Source of the DNA: Gammaproteobacteria bacterium
GTDB taxonomy: Bacteria; Pseudomonadota; Gammaproteobacteria; Steroidobacterales; Steroidobacteraceae
Direction of reading: 5' to 3'
Assembly (NCBI GenBank): GCA_028293725.1
Contig: JAQGOE010000031.1
Location: 1 to 64,000, forward strand
Length of the DNA stretch: 64,000 nucleotides
Part shown: one piece after another, positions 9,051-16,704 of the stretch
Position numbering within the stretch: position 1 is the stretch's first letter
Layout: each line of letters opens with the position of its first letter
Notes under the pieces: generated by a model
The model's input: only the letters and a program-made list of their open reading frames with translations
What the model was told of the DNA's origin: nothing
Databases searched by the model: none
Translations under genes and position numbers: made by a program

Positions 9051-9710
9051 ATGTCACTCGAAGTCATAGAAGTCCAAACTGGCCCGAATCCTGTCGGCTC
9101 CATCATCTGGATGCACGGCCTCGGTGCCGACGGCCACGATTTCGAGCCAATCGTTCCCGAGCTCGTACGTCCCGGTGAGCGGGCCCTCCGTTTCGTGTTT
9201 CCGAATGCGCCGGTGCGGCCGGTCACGCTGAATCGCGGTTATCCGATGCGGGCGTGGTACGACATCATGGGTCTCGAGCGCGGCGTCGCACAGGACGAAG
9301 TCGGAATTCGCGGCTCGCACACTGCCATCGAAGCGCTCATTCGGCGAGAGAACGAGCGCGGCATCGCTACCAACCGGATCGCACTCGCCGGATTTTCGCA
9401 AGGTGGCGCGATGGCTCTGTACAGCGGTACGCGCTACCCCGAGAAACTCGCGGGCATCATGGGGTTGTCGTGCTACATGCTGCTCGAGTCACATCTCGCC
9501 GCCGAGCGAACCACCGCCAATCAGACGACGCCGATCTTTCTCGGGCATGGCACACAGGATCCTGTCGTGATCCCTACGCTCGGTGAGCACACCCGCCAGC
9601 TGTTGGAAGCGGCGGGGTACTCGGTGGAATGGCATGCTTATACGATGCCGCACTCCGTGTGTCCGCAGGAGGTCGTGGATATCGCTGCGTGGTTGCGACG
9701 GGTGGTGTGA
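9051..9710 (+). CDS. Alpha/beta-hydrolase carboxylesterase/phospholipase
   Basis: A 219-residue esterase of the phospholipase/carboxylesterase (acyl-protein thioesterase-like) family. It shows WMHGLGADGHDF near residue 20, the nucleophile elbow GFSQGG (Ser116), Asp170 in GTQDPV and His201 in MPHSV, giving a full catalytic triad. No signal peptide is seen, so it is probably cytosolic and hydrolyses short-chain or lysophospholipid esters. A strong hairpin lies 54 bases downstream of the stop. Confidence 0.92.
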   Translation: MSLEVIEVQTGPNPVGSIIWMHGLGADGHDFEPIVPELVRPGERALRFVFPNAPVRPVTLNRGYPMRAWYDIMGLERGVAQDEVGIRGSHTAIEALIRRENERGIATNRIALAGFSQGGAMALYSGTRYPEKLAGIMGLSCYMLLESHLAAERTTANQTTPIFLGHGTQDPVVIPTLGEHTRQLLEAAGYSVEWHAYTMPHSVCPQEVVDIAAWLRRVV

Positions 9711-9763
9711 TCTAGCGCCTCGGGATACTCGGCGCGGCGCGGACTAGCGCGCCTCTATGTGAC

Positions 9764-9790
9764 GAGGCCGCCCCGTGAGCAGGCGGCCTC
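9764..9790 (+). terminator. Hairpin terminator between convergent genes
   Basis: GAGGCCGCC (9764-9772) and GGCGGCCTC (9782-9790) form a perfect 9-bp stem with a 9-base loop, followed by GATTTC. It sits between the esterase and the convergent YXWXPGXW gene. The T tract is short, so efficiency is uncertain. Confidence 0.5.
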
Positions 9791-9817
9791 GATTTCAACT
9801 GCTACTGCGGTCGCGCC

Positions 9818-11164
9818 TTAACGGTGACCCTCGGGCCTATCGTGCCCACCGCCACCGCCCGGATTGCCTCGCGGAGCGCCGCCACCAGGGTTACCGCGCG
9901 GGGCAGCTGCGGCAGGATTACCACCGCGTGGGGCTCCACCACCGAAGTTACCGCCTGGGTTACCGCGCGGGGCAGCTGCGGCAGGGTTACCACCGCGTGG
10001 GGCTCCACCACCGAAGTTACCGCCTGGGTTACCGTGCGGGGCGCCTGCGCCAGGATTACCACCGCGTGGAGCTCCACCACCGAAGTTACCGCCTGGGTTG
10101 CCATGCGGGGCGCCTGCTCCAGGATTACCACCGTGTGGGGCTCCACCACTGAAGTTACTATGCGGAGCGCCTCCACCGGGGTTGCCGCGCGGGGCTCCAC
10201 CGCCGCCAAAGTTACCGTGCGGCGCGCCGCCACCGGCGCTGCCACCAGGATGGCCGCCCTCACGGACGTCATTACGGGCCACCGGTTGTGTGTCAGTGTG
10301 CCCACCACCACCGGGCGCGCCGTGACCCTCGCCGCCGGGAGCACCACGGCCTCCACCGTTGAAGCCACCATGATTTTCTGGCCCACGTCCGCCCGGGCCG
10401 GCGTTATGCGCTACATCGTGCGCGGGGCCTCCACGCGAATCACTTCCACGCGCGGGAACAACTCCCCTTCCGGAGAACTCGCCCGGTCGCGAAGTCGCGG
10501 CCACCGCGGGCCGGCCGTGATTGAACGACGCATGCAGCTCTCTGTTTCCGAACGCCGCGTGCTCGTGATCACGTTGTAACGAGGTGGCCTCGAAATGATG
10601 CTCGTGTTCCGCGGCCAACTCGTGCCCGGTCGCATGGGCCCGGATACCACCGGGGCCATTGAAGGCCATGCGGCTGTCGTTGTGATAAATGACGGTCCTG
10701 TTATAGATGTTGGTGACGTGCACGCTGCCCACGTTCGCGCACGAGCGGTTATAGAAGTATGAGCCGCCGCGCCAGTAACCACCCTCGAATCCAACACCAC
10801 CATATCCGAAGCCGTAGTTCACGCCACCGTAGAAGCCGACATGAGGGCCCCAGTAGCCGCCGTGCCAGAGATAGGCGCCATCGCCCCAACCCCAGTAGCC
10901 AGGCGTCCACAGCAATCCGGGCTCGGGCGGTAGCACCCAGGTACCCGGCACCCAGTAATAACCGTCGTCACCGTAAGCCCAGTATCCGGGGCTCCAGATA
11001 TAACCGGGCGCCGGAAGTGGCGGTTGCACGTACACCGGCAACACCGGCGGCGCTATGTCGATCGACACGCCCACGGCGATCCCTGCGTGCGACACCGTGG
11101 GAAGCACGGGAAGCGCGGCCAGCGATAACGCTGGAATGAGACTTCTGAGCCACTGGGTACGCAT
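9818..11164 (-). CDS. YXWXPGXW repeat envelope protein with Gly/Pro/Asn-rich tandem-repeat tail
   Basis: A 448-residue exported protein. A signal peptide (LIPALSLAALPVLPTVSHA) is followed by three or four YxWxPGxW-type repeats (YIWSPGYW, YYWVPGTW, LLWTPGYW) at about residues 53-105, typical of a poorly characterised proteobacterial envelope family. A His-rich middle (HELAAEHEHHFE) and a long Gly/Pro/Asn/His-rich low-complexity tail follow. The tail contains about four 23-residue repeats (GGNP, then A/G-rich, PRGNPGGNFGGGAPR) encoded by 69-bp DNA repeats. The tail is probably disordered or fibrous. Function unknown; a surface or envelope-stress role is possible. Confidence 0.85.
   Translation of the reverse strand: MRTQWLRSLIPALSLAALPVLPTVSHAGIAVGVSIDIAPPVLPVYVQPPLPAPGYIWSPGYWAYGDDGYYWVPGTWVLPPEPGLLWTPGYWGWGDGAYLWHGGYWGPHVGFYGGVNYGFGYGGVGFEGGYWRGGSYFYNRSCANVGSVHVTNIYNRTVIYHNDSRMAFNGPGGIRAHATGHELAAEHEHHFEATSLQRDHEHAAFGNRELHASFNHGRPAVAATSRPGEFSGRGVVPARGSDSRGGPAHDVAHNAGPGGRGPENHGGFNGGGRGAPGGEGHGAPGGGGHTDTQPVARNDVREGGHPGGSAGGGAPHGNFGGGGAPRGNPGGGAPHSNFSGGAPHGGNPGAGAPHGNPGGNFGGGAPRGGNPGAGAPHGNPGGNFGGGAPRGGNPAAAAPRGNPGGNFGGGAPRGGNPAAAAPRGNPGGGAPRGNPGGGGGHDRPEGHR
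9891..10160 (+). repeat. 69-bp tandem repeat array, about 3.9 copies, inside a coding region
   Basis: Copies begin at 9891, 9960, 10029 and 10098, exactly 69 bp apart, each starting TTACCG/TTGCCA and containing GAAGTTACCGCCTGGG. The array encodes the 23-residue repeats of the envelope protein on the minus strand. The period is a multiple of three, so copy-number change keeps the frame. Confidence 0.9.
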
Positions 11165-11286
11165 GTCGATCCCCTCTCCTGGACGTTTCTGAACAGTTGC
11201 TGAATATCGCGCTTAGCGGTATCCGGCTTGAAGGCTATTTCAAGCTTCTTCAGCTTAACGCAACGTGAAGCAACCGTAACCCACGG

Positions 11287-12894
11287 CTAACTCTCAACAA
11301 TCACCTCCAGCAGGGTCGGTTCCAGGGCCGCCAGCGCCGTATGCAGAGCGCCGTCAAGCGCGTCAGCACGCTCAACTCGCAGCGCCTTACACCCCTGGCT
11401 CACCGCGAGTCCGCAGAAGTCAATATTCGCAAGGCTCGTTCCCACCGTTCGCGCCAGCCCGAAGTGCCTGCCGAATTGCAGCAGGGCCTCATAGCGGCGG
11501 TTGTTGACGATGATGAACGTAATGGGCAGCTTCAGTTGTGCCGCCGTCCACAGCGCTTGAATCGCGTACATGCTCGAGCCGTCCCCGAGTAGAGCGATCA
11601 CTTTCTCGCGTCTTCCGAGCGCGACACCGATCGCCGCCGGCAGACCATGGCCCAGGCCACCGCTCGCGCACGTATAGAAGGTATCCCGGGCGATGATCGG
11701 CAGATAATCGTGCATCGGTCCGCGGGTGCTGGGCGCTTCCTCCACAATGATGCTGTCCGCGGGTCGCAGCGCGGCGAGTTGTTGCACCAGGTATTTGTCG
11801 GTCAAAGGACCGGACAGGCGCGGCGGCCGCACCAACTCGGCGGGCGCGGCCCGCGGGCGCGGCGCCGGCCCGGCCAGCAAATCGCGAATGCCGTGCTTCA
11901 AACTCGTCACCACCGACATTCCAACAGGCGCCCAGGCGGCGACACCGGGATCGTCCACGAGTTGGAATAGCTTCGCCCCGGGGGGCACGTGCGGACCAAC
12001 ACCCTCCACGTGATAGGTGAACGCCGGCGCACCAAGCACCAGGATGACGTCGTGACCCGCCAGGCTGGCGACGATCTGGGCGCGATCGGCCGCGAGAAAG
12101 CCCGCGAAGAGACGGTGATTTTCCGGAAAGCCATTGCGCGCCGACATGGGACTCACCCACACCTTCGCCTGGTGGCGCTCCGCGAGAGCGATCGCTTCGT
12201 CCCATGCGTCATCGCGCGCGGTGGCTGCCCCGATGACGAACGCCGGCCGCTCCGCCGCGGCGAGCTCCCGCGCGACTCTTTCGAGCAGCGCCGGATCGCC
12301 TCGTAAAACCTCACTGACCTGGCGCGGCTCCACGGGCTCGCACATACGGTCCCAGTCATCGACCGGAATCGACACGAACGTCGGTCCACGCGGCGGCTGC
12401 ATCGCCATGTAGTAAGCCCGTGCGAGGGCCGCCGGCACATCCTCGGCCCGAGCCGGCTCGCAGCTCCACTTCACATACGGTTGCGGCAACTCGGTCGGGC
12501 GGGCAGAAAACAGAAAGGGCTCGAAGGGCAGAATGGAGCGGGCCTGCTGCCCGGCCGTGATCACCAGCGGGGTCTGGTTCTTGTATGCCGTGAAAATATT
12601 GCCCATGGCGTGGCCCACGCCAACGGCGGAGTGAAGATTGACGATGGCGGCGTTGCGGGTCGCCTGCGCGTAGCCATCCGCCATGCCCACCACGAGTGAC
12701 TCCTGCAGCCCCAGGACATAGCGGAAGTCCGCAGGGAAATCCCGGAAGAGCGGTAACTCCGTCGAGCCCGGATTACCGAAGATCGTGGTCATACGAAACG
12801 CGCGCAACAGGCGCAGAACCGACTCGCGTACCGTGATGCGCGAGTCGGGACCGGTGTTCTGGCGCGCACTCTCAACTCGGGCAGGGCTTTCCAC
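11287..12894 (-). CDS. mdlC: Benzoylformate decarboxylase-like ThDP enzyme
   Basis: A 535-residue thiamine-diphosphate enzyme with PYR, central and PP domains. Key residues of Pseudomonas benzoylformate decarboxylase align with a constant offset of 18: Ser44 (GNPGSTELP; Ser26), Glu65 (GLQES; Glu47) and His88 (NLHSAVG; His70). A second catalytic His is likely at 295 in GAPAFTYH. The ThDP motif GDGSSMY...NN is present. It would decarboxylate phenylglyoxylate or a related 2-oxo acid to the aldehyde in the cytosol. It is divergent from an exported ThDP enzyme. No mandelate racemase or aldehyde dehydrogenase gene is adjacent, so the substrate may differ. Confidence 0.85.
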   Translation of the reverse strand: MESPARVESARQNTGPDSRITVRESVLRLLRAFRMTTIFGNPGSTELPLFRDFPADFRYVLGLQESLVVGMADGYAQATRNAAIVNLHSAVGVGHAMGNIFTAYKNQTPLVITAGQQARSILPFEPFLFSARPTELPQPYVKWSCEPARAEDVPAALARAYYMAMQPPRGPTFVSIPVDDWDRMCEPVEPRQVSEVLRGDPALLERVARELAAAERPAFVIGAATARDDAWDEAIALAERHQAKVWVSPMSARNGFPENHRLFAGFLAADRAQIVASLAGHDVILVLGAPAFTYHVEGVGPHVPPGAKLFQLVDDPGVAAWAPVGMSVVTSLKHGIRDLLAGPAPRPRAAPAELVRPPRLSGPLTDKYLVQQLAALRPADSIIVEEAPSTRGPMHDYLPIIARDTFYTCASGGLGHGLPAAIGVALGRREKVIALLGDGSSMYAIQALWTAAQLKLPITFIIVNNRRYEALLQFGRHFGLARTVGTSLANIDFCGLAVSQGCKALRVERADALDGALHTALAALEPTLLEVIVES

Positions 12895-13152
12895 GTCTGT
12901 CTCCTATTCGCATCACCAGGCCGGAAGTCTCGGTCAACCGCGGGATTTCGTCCAGCGTCCACGTGGCAGCCAAAAAGACAGCTCGGCCGCGCGACACTCG
13001 GTGAACCCGCAACAAACTGCAACGTCAGTGTGTATATTCCGCACGTCCCAGGTTGCGAATGCCCAACCAGCCCTCCTGGACCAAGGTCGTGTTGCACGCA
13101 GGGGACGCAACGCGCGAGGCGAAAGTGACTACAGACAAAACATGGAGTTTTG

Positions 13153-15090
13153 ATGTCCAGGCGCATGAAACAGTCGCGCGACGCGCGAGCCTCGCTCGAT
13201 CGGCGCGGATTCCTGAAGGCCGCGACGCTCGCCGGCAGCGGCGCGGTGACGCAAGCGGTTGTATCTAATAAGATCGCTGCAGCGGAAAGCACCAGCAGCC
13301 CCGCACAACGGCACACCGTACAGATCGCCTCGCGCGACGGCGAACAGGGTACTCCGCGGCCCGACGGGGCAACCCAGACGAGTTGCGGCAGCGACTTCAT
13401 GGTTGACGTGCTGCGCGGCCTGGGCATCGAGTACGTGGCCGCGATTCCGGGCAACACCTTCAAAGGCCTGCACGAGTCGGTCATCAACTACGGCATGACG
13501 ACGGCACCGGCCCTCGAGCTCATTTCATGCATGCACGAAGAGATCTCGGTCGCCCTCTCGCATGGTTACGCCAAGATCGCGGGCAAACCCATGGCCTGCA
13601 TGATGCATTCGACGGTGGGCCTGCAGCACGGAGCGATGGCAATCTACAACGCCTGGGCGGACCGGGTCCCTGTATTCGCCATCGTCGGAGCGCAGCTCGA
13701 CGCGTCGAAACGCGGGGGCTACGTGGACTGGGCTCATTCGGTGTTCGACGGTCCGGCCCTGGTACGCGACTTTACGAAATGGGACGACACGCCCATCTCC
13801 TTGCGTCATTTCGCCGAATCGGCGACGCGCGCGCACAAGTTTTCCATGACCCCACCGTACGGACCCACGGTGCTCGCGATCGACCAGGAGTTACAGGAAG
13901 ACGCGATAAAGGGAGGCGAGGCCCCTGCCATCCCGCACGAGCCGCAACTGGCGGCGCCTCGTGGCGACGACGGCGCCGTGAACGAGACCGCGCGATTGCT
14001 GGTCACGGCGGAGAATCCTCTGATCGTGGCCGACCGTGCTGCGCGGACGGCTGAAGGCATGCGCCTCCTGGTCGAGCTCGCGGAAGAGCTGCAGGCACCG
14101 GTCATCGACATCTACGGGAGAATGAACTTCCCCTGGCGCCACCCGCTCAACCAGACTCGCCGCCAGGCGCTGCTGGTGGGCAACGCCGATGTCATCCTGG
14201 GACTGGAGCTCACCGACTTCTGGGGCGTGACCGGCAACAGGATGGCGGCGGGAGCCAAACGCATCAGCATCAGTTCCGGCGATCTGTACATGAAATCCAA
14301 CTACCAGGATTTCGATCGCTTCACCCCGGTGGACCTGGCAATCGCCGCGGATGCTGAAACGACCCTGCCAGCGCTCATCGAGGCGGTGCGCAAGCTCGTT
14401 ACACCGAAACGACGCGCGACACTCAAAGCCCGGGGAGTCCAACTTGCGAAGGACCACCAGGAAACACTCGCGCAATCCCGGGCGGCCGCGGCGGTCGGCT
14501 GGGATCTGCAGCCCATTACGACTGCGCGCCTGTGCGCTGAAATTTACGAGCAGATTCGCAACGAGGACTGGGCCCTGTGCAACGGTACAGTCTTCCAGAA
14601 CTACTGGCCGCAACAACTGTGGACGGCCGATCACCATCACCAGTACATCGGTGACGCCGGCGCCTACGGGCTCGGCTACCTACCGGGCGCCAGCGTAGGA
14701 GCCGCCCTCGCACACCGCAAACACGGGCGCCTGGCAGTCGCGATAGGCGGCGACGGCGACCTGATGTTTTCGCCAGGCGCACTCTGGACGGCCGCGCATC
14801 ACCGTATTCCGCTGTTGTACGTTGTCCATAACAACCGCGCCTACCACCAGGAGGTGATGTACGTGCAGATGATGGCGGCCCGCCGGCAACGCGGTATCGA
14901 TCGCGCCCACATTGGCAACACCATCACGGATCCGAATGTCGATTTCGCGAAACTCGCCGCCGGGATGGGAGTCTACAGTGAAGGTCCGGTGACGGACCCC
15001 AAGGATCTCGGGCCGGCGCTGCAACGGGCGATTGCCGTCGTGAAACGTGGCGAGCCGGCGCTGGTCGATGTCATTTCCCAGGGACGCTGA
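13153..15090 (+). CDS. Tat-exported ThDP-dependent (acetolactate synthase/pyruvate oxidase-like) enzyme
   Basis: A 645-residue ThDP enzyme. The N-terminus carries a twin-arginine signal (DRRGFLKAATLAGSGAV, about residues 16-32), which is unusual for this family and implies folded export with cofactor. The PYR domain follows, with the activating Glu at about 128 (MHEEIS), then a central domain and a PP domain with GGDGD near 533 and NN 24 residues later (LLYVVHNNRAYHQE), matching the ThDP/Mg motif. The ATG at 13153 has GGAG five bases upstream. The cytochrome c gene starts 10 bases after its stop, suggesting that electrons from oxidative decarboxylation pass to a c-type cytochrome. Substrate unknown. 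Confidence 0.85.
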   Translation: MSRRMKQSRDARASLDRRGFLKAATLAGSGAVTQAVVSNKIAAAESTSSPAQRHTVQIASRDGEQGTPRPDGATQTSCGSDFMVDVLRGLGIEYVAAIPGNTFKGLHESVINYGMTTAPALELISCMHEEISVALSHGYAKIAGKPMACMMHSTVGLQHGAMAIYNAWADRVPVFAIVGAQLDASKRGGYVDWAHSVFDGPALVRDFTKWDDTPISLRHFAESATRAHKFSMTPPYGPTVLAIDQELQEDAIKGGEAPAIPHEPQLAAPRGDDGAVNETARLLVTAENPLIVADRAARTAEGMRLLVELAEELQAPVIDIYGRMNFPWRHPLNQTRRQALLVGNADVILGLELTDFWGVTGNRMAAGAKRISISSGDLYMKSNYQDFDRFTPVDLAIAADAETTLPALIEAVRKLVTPKRRATLKARGVQLAKDHQETLAQSRAAAAVGWDLQPITTARLCAEIYEQIRNEDWALCNGTVFQNYWPQQLWTADHHHQYIGDAGAYGLGYLPGASVGAALAHRKHGRLAVAIGGDGDLMFSPGALWTAAHHRIPLLYVVHNNRAYHQEVMYVQMMAARRQRGIDRAHIGNTITDPNVDFAKLAAGMGVYSEGPVTDPKDLGPALQRAIAVVKRGEPALVDVISQGR

Positions 15091-15100
15091 GGCGCGGCGC

Positions 15101-15481
15101 ATGAAAACGCTCTCTGTCTGCATGCTGCTCGGCTCACTGGCATCCCTGTTGATTGCGACCGGTATCGTGACTGCGGCAGCCGCGGCCGGAACAACGGCGC
15201 CGGCCGGCGATCCCGTCAACGGCAAACGTGTCTTTTTTGCGGATGGCTGTGTTTATTGCCATGGAACTACCGGTGCTGGCGGTGGCCCCGCGGGCCCGCG
15301 TCTCGCGCCGAATCCTCTGCCCCTGGAGGGAGTGACAGCCAAAGTGCGCACACCCTCCGGCAGGATGCCGGTGTATTCGCCCGCCGTGCTGCGGGACACC
15401 GAGATCGCCGACATCGTCGCTTATCTACAGAGTATCCCCAAGGGGACGGACGCGAAGGACATTCCCTTGTTGAATCGATAG
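15101..15481 (+). CDS. Small monohaem c-type cytochrome, exported
   Basis: A 126-residue protein with a signal peptide (LLGSLASLLIATGIVTAAAAAG) and a class I cytochrome c domain. CVYCH (50-54) is the haem attachment site, and Met89 in GRMPVYS is the likely sixth ligand. The helix DTEIADIVAYLQSIP near 99-113 is typical. It follows the exported ThDP enzyme by 10 bases and is surely co-transcribed with it. It probably acts as that enzyme's electron acceptor in the periplasm. Confidence 0.9.
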   Translation: MKTLSVCMLLGSLASLLIATGIVTAAAAAGTTAPAGDPVNGKRVFFADGCVYCHGTTGAGGGPAGPRLAPNPLPLEGVTAKVRTPSGRMPVYSPAVLRDTEIADIVAYLQSIPKGTDAKDIPLLNR

Positions 15482-15539
15482 CTGGTATGCGGCGCGTTGA
15501 TGCGCGCCGCAGATTCAATGTCCAAGGAGGACTACGAAA

Positions 15540-16502
15540 GTGAGAGTGCCAGGATCCGAGCCATGGATCCGTACCGTTTCCACCCTGGACGTTCCAGGAA
15601 TCAGTCGTTGGCGGACGACAACCGAAGCAACCGGTTGTCTCAAGAACCACGCCTACGGCGACCCGACGGTCGACGGCCTGTTGGAAATCGCCGAAGTAGC
15701 GTGGCTGCAGGTCGCCCGCATCACCGCAGGTCGCCATCGCGTCGTGCACGAGCCGGTGCAAACGGCTACTCCATCCGTGGCCGTGGCGTTGCAAGTCAAG
15801 GGCACGAGCGTCATCGAGCAACAGGGCCGAACCGCGAGTCTCGTCGCCGGACACTGGAGCGTGTGTAACTCCAGCGAGTCCTACACGCTATTGAGCCCCG
15901 TAGAGTCTCAGCGCCTGGTGCTCCTCATCCCCAGCAATCGCCTCGAGCGCAGCATCGACTTGAATGCCATGACGGCACGCGTCTTCTCGGGAACATCCGG
16001 TGTAAGCCGCCTGGCCTTCGGGGCGGCGGGTTGGCTCCTGGAGGAATTCGCGTCGCTCAACATGGTGCGCGCCGATGATCTCGCGGAGAGCCTCTGCCGG
16101 CTCATCACCCTGGCGATCTACGAGCGCACCCGAGACCTGCCGCCCGAGACCGGACAGCGCACCCTGGCGAACCGGATCCGCGAGTACGTCGCGCAACACC
16201 TCCATGACCCGGAACTCTCTCTAGACACCATCGCGCGGGACCTCAACGCCTCCAAGCGCAGCCTGCATCGCGCGATGAGCGACATCGACGACTCGATCCA
16301 CAACCTCATCTGGCATGCGCGCCTCGAGCGCTGCCGGGACGACCTGCGCAATCCCGCGAAAGCGCAACAATCGATCGCCAGCATCGCGCAGTCGTGGGGG
16401 TTCAAGAATTCGACCCACTTCAGTCGTGCGTTCCGCACCCGCTTCGGCATGTCCGCGCGGGAAGCGCGCCGTGCCGCGAGCAGCGCGCGCACCATGGCCT
16501 AA
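15540..16502 (+). CDS. AraC-family transcriptional regulator
   Basis: A 320-residue regulator with an N-terminal AraC-binding-like domain (about 20-190) and a C-terminal double helix-turn-helix (about 205-310, with LSLDTIARDLNASKRSLHRAM and IASIAQSWGFKNSTHFSRAFRTRFG). The start is a GTG with a near-perfect AAGGAGG (15524-15530) nine bases upstream. It lies between the ThDP/cytochrome pair and a TonB receptor, so it probably controls one or both. Two direct repeats 21 bp apart upstream of the receptor fit AraC half-sites. Confidence 0.92.
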   Translation: MRVPGSEPWIRTVSTLDVPGISRWRTTTEATGCLKNHAYGDPTVDGLLEIAEVAWLQVARITAGRHRVVHEPVQTATPSVAVALQVKGTSVIEQQGRTASLVAGHWSVCNSSESYTLLSPVESQRLVLLIPSNRLERSIDLNAMTARVFSGTSGVSRLAFGAAGWLLEEFASLNMVRADDLAESLCRLITLAIYERTRDLPPETGQRTLANRIREYVAQHLHDPELSLDTIARDLNASKRSLHRAMSDIDDSIHNLIWHARLERCRDDLRNPAKAQQSIASIAQSWGFKNSTHFSRAFRTRFGMSAREARRAASSARTMA

Positions 16503-16535
16503 AGTCCCGACTCGCCATTGTGTTGATAACAAACA

Positions 16536-16549
16536 ACAGAAATTTCTGT
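16536..16549. promoter_or_regulatory. 14-bp perfect palindrome upstream of the TonB receptor gene
   Basis: ACAGAAATTTCTGT is a perfect palindrome in an AT-rich patch of the 202-bp gap between the AraC gene and the receptor gene. It could be an operator, but no protein can be assigned. Confidence 0.35.
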
Positions 16550-16601
16550 ATCCACAGACACTGACCTGTCGACGGCTTCTCGATTCATTCTTGTTGGCAC
16601 G

Positions 16602-16632
16602 CTCACCAAACTCGCTGGCGCTCTCACCAAAC
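16602..16632 (+). promoter_or_regulatory. Candidate AraC-type operator: two direct repeats 21 bp apart
   Basis: CTCACCAAAC occurs at 16602-16611 and again at 16623-16632, exactly 21 bp (two helical turns) apart. That is the usual arrangement of AraC half-sites. The site ends about 72 bases before the receptor ATG and 100 bp after the AraC gene. Confidence 0.45.
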
Positions 16633-16704
16633 ACCGCGGTCTCCCGAACACGTAGTCTACGCTGCGCTTCACGGCGTCAACAGCAAGGCAGCAGGACTCG
16701 TTTC

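Noticed and set aside
9891..10160. Possible CRISPR-like array
   Set aside because: Repeats are contiguous with no unique spacers and encode protein repeats.
9775..10579. Several overlapping open frames on the plus strand across the repeat array
   Set aside because: The 69-bp period keeps several frames open; the minus-strand frame alone has a signal peptide and family motifs.
16315..16704. N-terminal extension of the TonB receptor frame
   Set aside because: It overlaps the AraC gene, and the ATG at 16705 begins a proper signal peptide.
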